A stretch of DNA of 64,000 nt, from assembly GCF_900107045.1 (NCBI RefSeq), contig NZ_FNON01000005.1:682001-746000 (forward strand), given 5' to 3'. Made by a program: the position numbers and the translations under genes. Positions 1-8,329 of the stretch are shown here, piece by piece (within the stretch, counting starts at the first letter, position 1; each line of letters opens with the position of its first letter). Source of the DNA: Amycolatopsis xylanica (GTDB taxonomy: Bacteria; Actinomycetota; Actinomycetes; Mycobacteriales; Pseudonocardiaceae). The notes under the pieces were generated by a model. The model was given only the letters and a program-made list of their open reading frames with translations, ran no database searches and had not been told where the DNA came from.

Positions 1-231
1 GCCGGAGCCGCGCTCAAGGCGGTCAAATGCGACGGCCAGCAGCACACCATCCCCGCCCAGCCCGGTGTCGACGCCCAGCGGGTCTGGTGCACCGGACCGA
101 CGTGCACGGTCCTGCTGGCGAAGGGCGCGACGCTGTCCGCCGTGCAGGTCACCGCGGGCTCGGCGGCGCGGGCGCTCGACGCGGCCAAGCGGCTCGCGCC
201 GCTCGCGGCGGAGAAGCTCGATCAGGTGTAG
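1..231 (+). CDS. C-terminal part of an unidentified, probably exported protein
   Basis: The window opens inside a coding frame that runs from base 1 to a TAG at 229-231, giving 76 residues without a start. The fragment is Ala/Val-rich and has three cysteines (residues 20, 42 and 47); CTGPTC is a close pair that could form a disulfide, as in actinobacterial secreted or lipoprotein domains. No family was recognised. Its end overlaps the stop of the convergent Nudix gene by 10 bases. It is called coding because the frame is open throughout, has good third-position GC and ends exactly where the next gene ends. The gene's function lies outside the window. Confidence 0.55.
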   Translation, partial: AGAALKAVKCDGQQHTIPAQPGVDAQRVWCTGPTCTVLLAKGATLSAVQVTAGSAARALDAAKRLAPLAAEKLDQV

Positions 232-734
232 CGGCGGAACCACTCCCTGATGCCCTGGCGGCCGTCCGGGATGAACGGGCTGTCCGGATCGTCGACCCAG
301 GCCCGCAGCTCATCGAGCGGCATCCAGCGGCCGTCGACGATCTCTTCCGGCTGGTGCACCACCGGCCCGTCCCAGCGCACTTCGAAGGCGAAGTTGTGGC
401 AGCGGATCGTCCCGTCCTGGTAGACGTCGACGAACAGCGGGACCGGGCTTACTCCTGAGATGCCGAGTTCTTCGGCGAGTTCACGGGTCGCGCACTCGGC
501 CGGGGTCTCACCGGCCGCGACCACGCCGCCCGCCCAGCAGTCCCACGTACCGGGATAGACATCCTTGTCAGGGGCTCGCAAATGGACGTAGACGGCGGTT
601 CCATCGCCCGAACGGACCAGCACCACGCCCGAGGCGTGCCACAGGCCTTCGGCCCGCATCACCCTCCTGGGTGCGCTTCCGACCACTGCTCCAGCGGGGT
701 CATAGAGGGCAACGAGTTCGTCACTGGCAGACAC
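222..734 (-). CDS. Nudix hydrolase
   Basis: A protein of about 170 residues of the Nudix (MutT-like) family, which hydrolyses nucleoside-diphosphate-linked substrates using a divalent metal. The Nudix box is visible: GGVVAAGE, then REL, then EELGI, which fits the G-x5-E-x7-REUXEEXGU signature. The flanking sequence (DPAG...PRR near the N-terminus, then LRAPDKDVYPGTWD) recalls the YfcD-type or IPP-isomerase-like branch, but the substrate cannot be read from sequence. The frame stays open to 812, but that would overlap dop by about 40 bases. The GTG at 734 places the first residues at SASDELVALYD, a usual start for this branch, so it is preferred. It is transcribed divergently from dop. Confidence 0.85.
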   Translation of the reverse strand: MSASDELVALYDPAGAVVGSAPRRVMRAEGLWHASGVVLVRSGDGTAVYVHLRAPDKDVYPGTWDCWAGGVVAAGETPAECATRELAEELGISGVSPVPLFVDVYQDGTIRCHNFAFEVRWDGPVVHQPEEIVDGRWMPLDELRAWVDDPDSPFIPDGRQGIREWFRRYT

Positions 735-774
735 GCGGCCATCATCGCAGTGGCTCAACCCGTAGGGTGTGTGC

Positions 775-2277
775 ATGCGGCGGATCATGGGAACCGAAGT
801 CGAGTACGGCATCTCGGTGCCGGGCGACGCGACGGCGAACCCGGTGTTGACCTCGACTCAAGTGGTGCTGGCCTACGCGGCCGCGGCGGACATACCGCGG
901 GCGAGGCGCGCACGGTGGGACTACGAGGTGGAGTCGCCACTGCGCGACGCGCGTGGCTTCGACCTGGCGGGCCCCGGCGGGCCGGGCCACGACCCCGACG
1001 TCGAGGACCTGGGCGCGGCGAACGTCATCCTCACCAACGGCGCGCGGCTCTACGTCGACCACGCGCACCCCGAGTACTCGGCGCCCGAGGTCACCAACGC
1101 GCGCGACGCGGTGATCTGGGACAAGGCGGGCGAGCGGGTGATGGAGCTGGCCGCGATGAAGGCGGCCACCGTGCCAGGCCAGCCCCAGCTGCAGCTCTAC
1201 AAGAACAACGTCGACGGCAAGGGCGCGAGCTACGGCACGCACGAGAACTACCTGATGGCGCGCTCGACCCCGTTCACGGCCGTGATCGCCGGGCTGACGC
1301 CGTTCTTCGTGTCGCGGCAGGTCGTCACCGGCTCCGGGCGCGTCGGCGTCGGCCCGCAGAGCGAGGAAGCGGGCTTCCAGCTCTCGCAGCGTTCGGACTA
1401 CATCGAGGTCGAGGTCGGCCTGGAGACGACGCTCAAGCGCGGCATCATCAACACGCGCGACGAGCCGCACGCGGACGCGGACAAATACCGCAGGCTGCAC
1501 GTCATCATCGGTGACGCGAACCTGTCGGAGTACTCGACGTACCTCAAGGTCGGCACGACCGCGCTGGTGCTCGACATGATCGAGTCGGGCATCCGGTTCG
1601 ACGACCTGAAGCTGGACGAGCCGGTGCGCGCGGTGCACCAGATCAGCCACGACCCGACGCTCAAGGTGAAGGTCGCGCTGGCCAACGGGCGCAAGTACAC
1701 CGGGCTGGACCTGCAGTTCGCCTACCACGAGATCGCCGCGGCGAACCTCGACCGTACCGGCGCCGACGAGGCGTCCAAAGAGGTCCTGCGGGTGTGGGGC
1801 GAGATCCTCGACGCGCTCGCCCGCGACCCGCAGGAGTGCGCGGACCGGCTGGACTGGCCCGCCAAGCTGCGGCTGCTGGAGGGCTACCGCGCCCGTGACC
1901 AGCTCGCCTGGGGCGCGCCGCGGCTGCGCCTGGTCGACCTGCAGTACTCGGACGTGCGCCTCGCCAAGGGCCTCTACAACCGCCTGGTGACCCGAGGGTC
2001 GATGAAGCGGCTGGTCACCGAGGAGGAGGTGCAGGCGGCCATCACCACCCCGCCGTCGGACACCCGCGCCTACTTCCGCGGCCGCGCGCTGGAGAAGTAC
2101 GCGACCTCGATCGCGGCCGCTTCGTGGGATTCGGTCATCTTCGATGTCGGGCGTGAGTCGCTGGTGCGGATCCCGACCCTGGAGCCGCTGCGGGGCACGA
2201 AAGCGCACGTCGGGAAGCTGCTGGACGACGCGGCGACCGCTGAGGAGCTCGTCGAGGCGTTGACCGGGTCTGACTGA
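775..2277 (+). CDS. dop: Pup deamidase/depupylase Dop
   Basis: Dop converts the C-terminal Gln of Pup to Glu and removes Pup from substrates, and belongs to the carboxylate-amine ligase/glutamine synthetase fold shared with PafA. The 500-residue protein begins MRRIMGTEVEYG; Glu8 and Glu10 lie in the Mg-ATP binding strand. The catalytic Asp95 sits in RLYVDHAHPEYS. A Dop-specific loop rich in Gly/Asp (about residues 63-80) precedes it, and INTRDEPHAD is the family signature downstream. The ATG at 775 is chosen over the GTG at 769 because known homologues begin here. It lies 73 bases upstream of pup, the same order as in other actinobacteria. The proteasomal ATPase (Mpa/ARC) that usually precedes it would be outside the window. 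Confidence 0.96.
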   Translation: MRRIMGTEVEYGISVPGDATANPVLTSTQVVLAYAAAADIPRARRARWDYEVESPLRDARGFDLAGPGGPGHDPDVEDLGAANVILTNGARLYVDHAHPEYSAPEVTNARDAVIWDKAGERVMELAAMKAATVPGQPQLQLYKNNVDGKGASYGTHENYLMARSTPFTAVIAGLTPFFVSRQVVTGSGRVGVGPQSEEAGFQLSQRSDYIEVEVGLETTLKRGIINTRDEPHADADKYRRLHVIIGDANLSEYSTYLKVGTTALVLDMIESGIRFDDLKLDEPVRAVHQISHDPTLKVKVALANGRKYTGLDLQFAYHEIAAANLDRTGADEASKEVLRVWGEILDALARDPQECADRLDWPAKLRLLEGYRARDQLAWGAPRLRLVDLQYSDVRLAKGLYNRLVTRGSMKRLVTEEEVQAAITTPPSDTRAYFRGRALEKYATSIAAASWDSVIFDVGRESLVRIPTLEPLRGTKAHVGKLLDDAATAEELVEALTGSD

Positions 2278-2350
2278 CACGGCTCGGCTGTGGCGAAAAT
2301 GTCATGACTGCTGGGTAGGCTAGGAAACGACGGCTACACCTGGAGGCGAA

Positions 2351-2545
2351 ATGGCTCAGGAAAAGATCGAAAAGCATGGCGGCGGCGACTCCGACGAGGA
2401 GCTCGGCGCCGACGGTTCGGCCGGCCAGGAACGCCGCGAGAAGCTCGGCGAAGACGTGGACACGATCTTGGACGAGATCGACGACGTGCTGGAGGAGAAC
2501 GCCGAGGACTTCGTGCGCGCGTACGTGCAAAAGGGTGGTCAGTAA
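2351..2545 (+). CDS. pup: Prokaryotic ubiquitin-like protein Pup
   Basis: Pup is the protein tag joined by its C-terminal carboxylate to substrate lysines for delivery to the proteasome. It is 64 residues, the usual length, acidic and disordered in the N-terminal half, with the coiled-coil-forming segment (about residues 24-52) that binds the ATPase and the C-terminal VQKGGQ. The final Gln means that deamidation by Dop is required before PafA can ligate it, which matches the Dop gene upstream. A GGAGG lies at 2342-2346 just before the ATG. prcB follows after 41 bases, so pup-prcB-prcA are probably one transcript. Confidence 0.98.
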   Translation: MAQEKIEKHGGGDSDEELGADGSAGQERREKLGEDVDTILDEIDDVLEENAEDFVRAYVQKGGQ

Positions 2546-2586
2546 GCCTCCTCCGCCCGTTTCACAGATTGGACCTGAGAGCACGT

Positions 2587-3435
2587 ATGGGAAACACCGC
2601 TGGTAACCAGGGCTCCGCGCTGCCCGCTGCCTACTTTTCGTCGGCGACCTCGTCGTTCTCCGACTTCTTGCGCGCGCAGGCGCCCGAGCTGCTGCCCAGC
2701 GCGCGCCTGGCGCCGGGCATGCAGGCGCCGGAGGCCCCGCACGGCACCACGATCGTCGCGGTCACCTTCGCCGGTGGCGTGCTGATCGCCGGTGACCGCA
2801 GGGCGACCTCGGGCAACCTGATCGCCACCCGGGACATGGACAAGGTCTACGTCACCGACGAGTACTCCGCGGTCGGCATCGCGGGCACCGCGGGGCTGGC
2901 GCTGGAGATGGTCCGGCTGTACGCGGTCGAGCTGGCGCACTACGAGAAGATCGAGGGCGTCTCGCTCTCGCTCGACGGCAAGACGAACAAACTGTCCACG
3001 ATGGTCAAGGCCAACCTCGAGATCGCGATGGCGGGCCTCGCGGTGCTGCCGCTGTTCGCCGGATACGACACCGAGGCCGAAGACCCCAAGCGGGCAGGCC
3101 GGATCGTGTCGTACGACGTGACCGGCGGCCGCTACGAGGAGCACGCCGGCTACCACGCGATCGGCTCGGGTTCGCTGTTCGCGAAGTCGTCGCTGAAGAA
3201 GTTGTTCGACCCCGACGCCGACGTCGAAGGCGCCACCAGGGTGGCGGTCGAGGCGTTGTACGACGCGGCCGACGACGACTCGGCGACCGGCGGGCCGGAC
3301 CTGGTGCGGCGCATCTACCCGACGGTGGTCACCATCACCGCCGAGCACGGTGCGGTCGCGCTGCCGAAGGAGCAGGCCGCCGCGGTGGCCGAGGCCGTGG
3401 TGAACGGCCGCGCCGAAGCCGCACGCGGACGCTGA
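2587..3435 (+). CDS. prcB: 20S proteasome beta subunit
   Basis: PrcB is the catalytic subunit of the bacterial 20S proteasome, an N-terminal nucleophile hydrolase. The protein is 282 residues from the ATG at 2587 (a TTG at 2569 is also in frame but has no support). A propeptide of about 53 residues precedes the predicted self-cleavage site HG/TTIVAVTF, so Thr54 would become the catalytic N-terminal threonine. The conserved GDRRATSG and the Lys-containing strand follow as in Mycobacterium PrcB. It assembles with PrcA in four stacked heptameric rings in the cytoplasm. It sits between pup and prcA with short spacers, in one operon. Confidence 0.96.
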   Translation: MGNTAGNQGSALPAAYFSSATSSFSDFLRAQAPELLPSARLAPGMQAPEAPHGTTIVAVTFAGGVLIAGDRRATSGNLIATRDMDKVYVTDEYSAVGIAGTAGLALEMVRLYAVELAHYEKIEGVSLSLDGKTNKLSTMVKANLEIAMAGLAVLPLFAGYDTEAEDPKRAGRIVSYDVTGGRYEEHAGYHAIGSGSLFAKSSLKKLFDPDADVEGATRVAVEALYDAADDDSATGGPDLVRRIYPTVVTITAEHGAVALPKEQAAAVAEAVVNGRAEAARGR

Positions 3436-3475
3436 CCCTGCCCTCTTCTTTGATCTCTAGAACGGAGCAACGACC

Positions 3476-4222
3476 GTGACGATGCCGCTGTACGCCTCTC
3501 CCGAGCAGTTGATGCGGGAGCGGTCCGAGCTCGCGCGCAAGGGAATCGCGAAGGGCCGCAGTGTTGTCGCGCTGAAATACCGCGGCGGGATCCTGTTCGT
3601 CGCGGAGAACACGTCGGCGACGCTGCACAAGGTGTCCGAGATCTACGACCACATCGGGTTCGCGGCCGTCGGCCGGTACAGCGAGTTCGAGAACCTGCGG
3701 GTGGCGGGCATCCGGCACGCGGACCTCAAGGGCTACCAGTACGACCGGCGTGACGTCAGCGCGCGTGCGCTGGCCAACGCCTACGCCGCGACGCTGGGCA
3801 GCATCTTCACCGAGCAGCTCAAGCCGTTCGAGGTGGAGATCTGCGTGGCCGAGGTCGGCGCCTCGTCGGCCGAAGACCAGCTCTACCGGCTGACCTACGA
3901 CGGCTCGATCTTCGACGAGCCGCAGTTCGTGGTGATGGGCGGCCAGGCCGACACGATCTCCACGAAGCTCAAGGAGTCGTACGAGGCCGAGCTGGAGCTG
4001 GGCCCGGCGGTCGCCATCGCGGTGGCGGCGCTGCGCTCGACCACCACCAACGGCAAGACCGAGGCCGACCCGATCAAGCTGGAGGTCGCGGTGCTCGACC
4101 GCGACCGCCCGCGCCGCTCGTTCCGCAGGCTCACCGGCGCGGCGCTCGAGGCACTGCTGCCCGCCGTGCCCGAGGCGCCGAAGGACGAGGACGCCAAGGA
4201 CGAGGACAAGCCCAAGGACTGA
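3476..4222 (+). CDS. prcA: 20S proteasome alpha subunit
   Basis: PrcA forms the outer, non-catalytic rings that gate the proteasome and dock the Mpa/ARC ATPase. The 248-residue protein has the family N-terminus YASPEQLMRERSELARKGIA and lacks the N-terminal threonine of beta subunits. The C-terminus is a charged tail of alternating Lys/Asp/Glu (about residues 232-248), which is typical though variable. GTG at 3476 is chosen because GGAG at 3464-3467 is well placed; ATG at 3482 would also serve. It is the last gene of the pup-prcBA transcript and is followed by a palindromic repeat that may end it. Confidence 0.95.
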   Translation: MTMPLYASPEQLMRERSELARKGIAKGRSVVALKYRGGILFVAENTSATLHKVSEIYDHIGFAAVGRYSEFENLRVAGIRHADLKGYQYDRRDVSARALANAYAATLGSIFTEQLKPFEVEICVAEVGASSAEDQLYRLTYDGSIFDEPQFVVMGGQADTISTKLKESYEAELELGPAVAIAVAALRSTTTNGKTEADPIKLEVAVLDRDRPRRSFRRLTGAALEALLPAVPEAPKDEDAKDEDKPKD

Positions 4223-4250
4223 CCGTCGGCTCAGGCTCCGGGTAAGTAAA

Positions 4251-4299
4251 CAAGGGCGGCCCTTGTCACGCTAGAGGTGACAAGGGCCGCCCTTGTCAC
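4251..4299. repeat. Double palindrome, GTGACAAGGGC type
   Basis: Two palindromes follow one another downstream of prcA. The first is CAAGGGCGGCCCTTG at 4251-4265. The second, at 4277-4299, runs GTGACAAGGG to CCCTTGTCAC around a CCG centre. The same family appears at 24537-24589, again immediately after a gene. It has no U-tract, so it is a hairpin that could slow or end transcription or protect the 3' end, rather than a classical intrinsic terminator. Confidence 0.8.
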
Positions 4300-4315
4300 G
4301 TCTTCGATCGTGCTC

Positions 4316-4333
4316 ACAACCGAATGACAACCG
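4316..4333 (+). promoter_or_regulatory. Two ACAACCG heptamers 11 bp apart, probable SARP site
   Basis: ACAACCG occurs at 4316-4322 and again at 4327-4333, exactly 11 bases apart and 65 bases before the start of the Calx-beta gene. SARP-family activators bind direct heptamer repeats spaced 11 bp at or near the -35 region. The same heptamer, also with 11-bp phasing, lies upstream of the gene on the other side of the SARP gene (8251-8279), which strengthens the reading. That the local regulator binds here is inferred. Confidence 0.6.
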
Positions 4334-4397
4334 GGGTGCGTTACCCAGGTAGTGAGCGGGGCGCGGGGTGCGCCGCGCCTCACGCACGGGGGTGTCG

Positions 4398-5237
4398 ATG
4401 AGAGCGAAGGTGCGCGCGCTGCTCGGGGTGCTGCTCATGGCGGCCGGCGGGTTCGCGTCGGCCTCGGTCGGGCAGGCCGAGGAGCCCGCGCCGTGTCCTG
4501 CGGCGACGGTGAGCGCGCAGTGGCAGGCGCAGCCGGAGGGGTCGGCGCCGGGGCCGCCGCGTAAGTACCGGATCCCGGTGACGGTCACCGCGCCCGCGGG
4601 GTGCACGGCGAACGGCACCGTCCGGTACCGCGTGGTCGACGGCAAGGCGCACGGGGTCTTCCCCGAGTTCAGCGCGGACAACGGCAGTGACTACGGCGCC
4701 GATCCGTCGATGCCGTTGATGGGTGAGCTGTCCTGGAAGGGCTCGCTGGAGACCCAGTACGTCGACGTCGCCGTGAACCAGGATTTCCTGCCCGAGCAGA
4801 ACGAGGCGTTCTGGCTCGAGCTGTTCGAGCCGAGCGGGCTGGTCGTCGCCGAGGACCGGGTGCCGAACGCGGTGAACGACGACGACGGGAAGCCGCCGCC
4901 GGACGCCGTGGTGGTCGCGCCGGACGGGAAGATCTGCTGGAAGTACTGCGAGGTGCCGGTGTACGGGTTCGGCTTCGGTGGCGCACAGGCCGCCGCGAAC
5001 GGCTCGCAGACGATGACCGTCCACTATCGGACGGTCGAGGGACCGGGCGGCCCGGTGGGGTACGTGCCGGTGCGGGACGCGGTGCTCACGCTGAGGGCGG
5101 GCCAGCCGTTGACGAAGGCGAAAGTGCAGCTGCTGCCGATCGATCGGGAGGTGAAGTTCGAGATCGAGTTCTTCGAACCCGCCGGCGGGAAACTCGGGAT
5201 GCGGCGGACGGTGGTGACCATCAAGCCGTGGCGTTGA
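4398..5237 (+). CDS. Secreted protein with two Calx-beta-like domains
   Basis: A 279-residue exported protein. Residues 1-28 form a signal peptide (MRAKVRALLGVLLMAAGG..., cut near SVGQA). Two copies of a Calx-beta-like pattern follow: an extended strand with YRVVDGKAHG, then DYG, then a hydrophobic strand and the acidic QNEAFWLELFEP; then MTVHYRTVEG...FEIEFFEPAGG. Calx-beta domains are Ca-binding or adhesive immunoglobulin-like modules; the second copy has weaker acidic ligands. Two cysteine pairs may form disulfides. ATG at 4398 follows GGGGGTG and gives a good signal peptide; the frame is open from 4368. The stop overlaps the convergent SARP gene by 17 bases. It is probably controlled by that regulator through the heptamers at 4316-4333. 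The exact function is unknown. Confidence 0.72.
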   Translation: MRAKVRALLGVLLMAAGGFASASVGQAEEPAPCPAATVSAQWQAQPEGSAPGPPRKYRIPVTVTAPAGCTANGTVRYRVVDGKAHGVFPEFSADNGSDYGADPSMPLMGELSWKGSLETQYVDVAVNQDFLPEQNEAFWLELFEPSGLVVAEDRVPNAVNDDDGKPPPDAVVVAPDGKICWKYCEVPVYGFGFGGAQAAANGSQTMTVHYRTVEGPGGPVGYVPVRDAVLTLRAGQPLTKAKVQLLPIDREVKFEIEFFEPAGGKLGMRRTVVTIKPWR

Positions 5238-8208
5238 CGGCTTCGGCTTCGGCCGTCGCGTTCGCCTGCCGGAACAGTTCGCGGGCTCTGGACCGGTGGG
5301 TGGCCGCGGCGGCCGTCCTTTCCTGACGGTCTGCCAGCTCGGCCAGGTCGCGGTGCAGCCGGGCCTCCTCGTAGGGGTCCGGCACGACCGTGCGCACGGA
5401 CAGCGCCAGTTCGAGGTTTTCCTGTGCGGCGCCGAGGTTTCCGGTGCCGAGCCGGGCCCGGCCGAGCTGGCCGAGCGCGGAGGCCTCGCCGTGCCGGTCA
5501 CCGACGTCGCGGCTGATCAGCAGCGCCTGTTCGAAGTCGGCGAGCGCGGCCGCGAAGTCCTCCAGTCCTAAGTGGACGAGTCCGGTGTGGAGCAGCGACT
5601 CCCATTCCTGCCAGCGGTCGCCGATCGAGCGGCTGCCCGCGAGTGCCTCGCCGAGGTGGGTGAGCGCGGCGGTGTGGTCGCCGAGCTCGAGATAGGCCTC
5701 GCCGAGTGTGTCCAAAGTGGCCGCTTCGAGCCTGGCGTTGCCGAGTTTGCGGAACGTGGTCAGCGCGTCGGTGAGCGGGGCGAGGCTTTCACCGGCGCGG
5801 CCCATCTGGATGTAGGTGTGGCCGAGGTTGCGCTGCGACAGCGCGCGGCCGAGGTGGTTCTCGGCGGTGGCGCAGCGGGCGACGGCGAGCTTGTGCGCGA
5901 CGATCGCCTCGTCGAACCGGCGAAGCTCGGCGTAGGCGTTCGCGGTGTTGTTGTAGACGTGGCCTTCGCCGTCGAGGTCACCGGCCGCCTGCACGGTGCG
6001 CAGCGCCAAGGCGTTGGTGGCCAAGGCATCGGTGAGCCGCCTGGTCATGAAGTAGGACACGCCGAGCGCGCGCAGCATCTCGCTTTCGGCGAGCGGATCA
6101 CCGAGTTCGGTGGCCGCGGCGGCGCCTTCGCGGCACAGCTCGACGCGTTCCTGCCAATGACCGGTGGTGTCGTAGAAGCTGGTCAGCAGGTAGGTGAGCT
6201 GCCAGGTCGCGGCGAGCCTGCCGCGCTCGCGCGCGTAGCGGACCACGGGCAGGAGGTTGTCGCGCTCGGCGTCGAGGAACGCGAGCGCGGCGTGCCGTTC
6301 CGGCTCGAACGGCAGGTCGGTGACTGGGTGTTCGGGTGCCGGGTCGACCAGGTCGCGGTTCGGGTCGATGGCCTTGTTGGCCGCCGCGGCGACGGAGAGG
6401 TACCAGTCGACGAGCCGGTCACCCGCGCCGGCGAGCGCGTCCGGTGACTCGTCGGCGGTCGCGCACTGGCGGGCGAATTCGCGGATCAGGTCGTGGAAAC
6501 GGAAACGGTCCGTGCCCGCGGGTGTCATCAGATGCGCGGTGCTCAGCTCGGCCGCCGCCGACCGCGCGGCGGCCACCGGCATCGCGCACATCGCCGAGCC
6601 GAGCGAGGTGCTGAATGTCGCGCCCGGCGTGAGGCCCAGTCTGCGGAACAGGGTCATCTGGTCGGGGCTCAGCGGCTGGTAGGCGCTGGCGAGCACGGTG
6701 CGCACCGTGCGCGAATCGCCTTCCACGGCGAGGTTGTCGAGCCTGCCCGCACCCGCCAGTTCGGCGGCGAGCTGCGCGATCGACCGGCGCGGGTCGCCCG
6801 CGAGCCTGGCCGCGGCGATGCGCAGTGCCAGCGGCATCCCGCCGCACAGATGCGCGAGCCGCGCGGTCGGCCCCGGCTCGCGGGACACCCGTTCGGCGCC
6901 GAGCACGCGAGTCAGCAAGGCCATCGATTCCGCGTGGGAGAACGAATCCAGCGCGATCGGGTGCACCGCGTGCCTGCTGCCGAGCGCGGCGAGCGCCTGC
7001 CTGCTCGTGATCACCAGCAGCGCCTGGTCGGTGCCGGGGATCAGCGGCAGCACCTGGTCGACGTCGCCTGCGTTGTCGATCACGATGGCGCAGCGCCGGT
7101 CGTGCAGCAGCGAGCGGTAGAGCCCGGCGCGCTCGGTGAGGTCGCCGGGGATGCGCTCGTCGGGCAGATCGAGGCTGCGCAGCAGATGCGCGAGCGCGTC
7201 CGCCGCGGACATCGCGCGGCGCGGGTCGTGCCCACGCAGGTCGAGGAACAGCCTGCCGCCGGGGAACCGGCCCGCGATCCGGTGCGCCCATTGGACGGCG
7301 AGCGCGGTCTTGCCCATGCCCGCAGCGCCGGAGACGACGACGATCGGGCGCTCTGGCTCGTCGAGCAGCCGGTCCAGACCGGCCAATTCGGAGTCGCGGC
7401 CGGTGAAATGGCCGACCCTGGCCGGAATCTGCGCGGGGACCCCGGTGCTCGGCTGGCCGGGTTCGAGTTCGGGATCGCGGCGCAGGATCGCGGTGTGCAA
7501 CGCGAGCAGCTCAGGTCCGGGATCGACACCCAGCTCCTCGGCGAGCCGTTGCCGGACGACACCGAACGCTTCCAGCGCGTCGGTGTAGCGCCCGCACCGG
7601 TACAGCGCGAGCATGTGCGCGGCGGCGAGGCGTTCGCGTGCCGGATACTCGGCCTGAAGCCGGGCGAGTTCCGGTGCGGCGTCCTCGTGGTTTCCCAGCC
7701 GGAGCTCGGCGTCCCAGAGATCCTCGATCGCCGACAGCCGCAGCTCGTGCAGCCGGTCGATCTCGCGGCGGCCCCAGCCGGCGAGCGCGGTGTCGGCGAA
7801 GGCGTCGCCACGCCAGAGTGTCATCGCCGAGCGCAGCGCGGAGACCGAACTCGCGAGCCCGGGGTCCTTTTTGGCCGCGCGGACACGGCGTTCGAACAGC
7901 AGCGCGTCGACCGTGTCCGGATCGGCCGCGAGCAGATAGCCGGGATTGCGGGTGTGCAGCACCTGGCCGAACCCGCAGGCGTCGAGCGCCTGCCGGATCC
8001 GCGCGACATGGCTGTGCAGTGTCTTGACGGCCGTGCGCGGCGGATCCTCGCCCCACAGCATGTCCACCAGCCTGCTGCTGGGCACGACACTGCCCGCGTG
8101 CAGCGCGAGCACGCCGAGCACCGCGCGCTGGCGTGCGCCGTGCAGCACGCAGGGCCCGGCGGGGCCGACCGCCTCGACCGGGCCGAGTACGCGCAGCTCG
8201 CTTCCCAT
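5221..8208 (-). CDS. SARP/AfsR-type transcriptional regulator with NB-ARC and TPR domains
   Basis: A 995-residue regulator with the AfsR architecture. Residues 1-90 are a winged-helix OmpR-like DNA-binding domain (LRVLGPVEA, then ARQRAVLGVLALHAG, LVDMLWGEDPP, HSHVARIRQAL). Residues 95-245 are the bacterial transcriptional activation domain (WRGDAFAD...LGVDPGPELLALH). A STAND/NB-ARC ATPase follows with Walker A GAAGMGKT near residue 295 and Walker B-like CAIVIDNAGD. The C-terminal third is TPR repeats. Such proteins activate transcription at direct heptamer repeats, often for secondary metabolism, with the ATPase and TPR parts gating activity. ATG 8208 is chosen by homology, though the frame is open to 8331. 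Both flanking genes carry 11-bp-spaced ACAACCG repeats, so it likely controls these secreted proteins. Confidence 0.9.
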   Translation of the reverse strand: MGSELRVLGPVEAVGPAGPCVLHGARQRAVLGVLALHAGSVVPSSRLVDMLWGEDPPRTAVKTLHSHVARIRQALDACGFGQVLHTRNPGYLLAADPDTVDALLFERRVRAAKKDPGLASSVSALRSAMTLWRGDAFADTALAGWGRREIDRLHELRLSAIEDLWDAELRLGNHEDAAPELARLQAEYPARERLAAAHMLALYRCGRYTDALEAFGVVRQRLAEELGVDPGPELLALHTAILRRDPELEPGQPSTGVPAQIPARVGHFTGRDSELAGLDRLLDEPERPIVVVSGAAGMGKTALAVQWAHRIAGRFPGGRLFLDLRGHDPRRAMSAADALAHLLRSLDLPDERIPGDLTERAGLYRSLLHDRRCAIVIDNAGDVDQVLPLIPGTDQALLVITSRQALAALGSRHAVHPIALDSFSHAESMALLTRVLGAERVSREPGPTARLAHLCGGMPLALRIAAARLAGDPRRSIAQLAAELAGAGRLDNLAVEGDSRTVRTVLASAYQPLSPDQMTLFRRLGLTPGATFSTSLGSAMCAMPVAAARSAAAELSTAHLMTPAGTDRFRFHDLIREFARQCATADESPDALAGAGDRLVDWYLSVAAAANKAIDPNRDLVDPAPEHPVTDLPFEPERHAALAFLDAERDNLLPVVRYARERGRLAATWQLTYLLTSFYDTTGHWQERVELCREGAAAATELGDPLAESEMLRALGVSYFMTRRLTDALATNALALRTVQAAGDLDGEGHVYNNTANAYAELRRFDEAIVAHKLAVARCATAENHLGRALSQRNLGHTYIQMGRAGESLAPLTDALTTFRKLGNARLEAATLDTLGEAYLELGDHTAALTHLGEALAGSRSIGDRWQEWESLLHTGLVHLGLEDFAAALADFEQALLISRDVGDRHGEASALGQLGRARLGTGNLGAAQENLELALSVRTVVPDPYEEARLHRDLAELADRQERTAAAATHRSRARELFRQANATAEAEAVNATA

Positions 8209-8250
8209 GGTGGAGCGAGCGTATCCACGCGCGATCGGTGCGAAAACGGC

Positions 8251-8279
8251 CAACCGGACGACAACCGGTTCACAACCCG
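8251..8279 (+). promoter_or_regulatory. Three heptamers with 11-bp period, probable SARP binding site
   Basis: CCAACCG at 8251, ACAACCG at 8262 and ACAACCC at 8273 are three direct heptamers, each exactly 11 bases from the next. They sit in the divergent promoter between the SARP gene (start 8208) and the secreted-protein gene (start 8330). This is the textbook form of a SARP target (direct heptamers, 11-bp phase). A role in activating the + strand gene, and perhaps autoregulation, is inferred. Confidence 0.68.
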
Positions 8280-8329
8280 CCGAGCCGACGCTGGACCGGC
8301 AACCGAACCAAGGCGAAGGGGAGCCGATC

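Noticed and set aside
222..812. The longer start of the Nudix gene at 812
   Set aside because: It would overlap the dop start by about 40 bases in the opposite direction, and the extra residues have no family resemblance.
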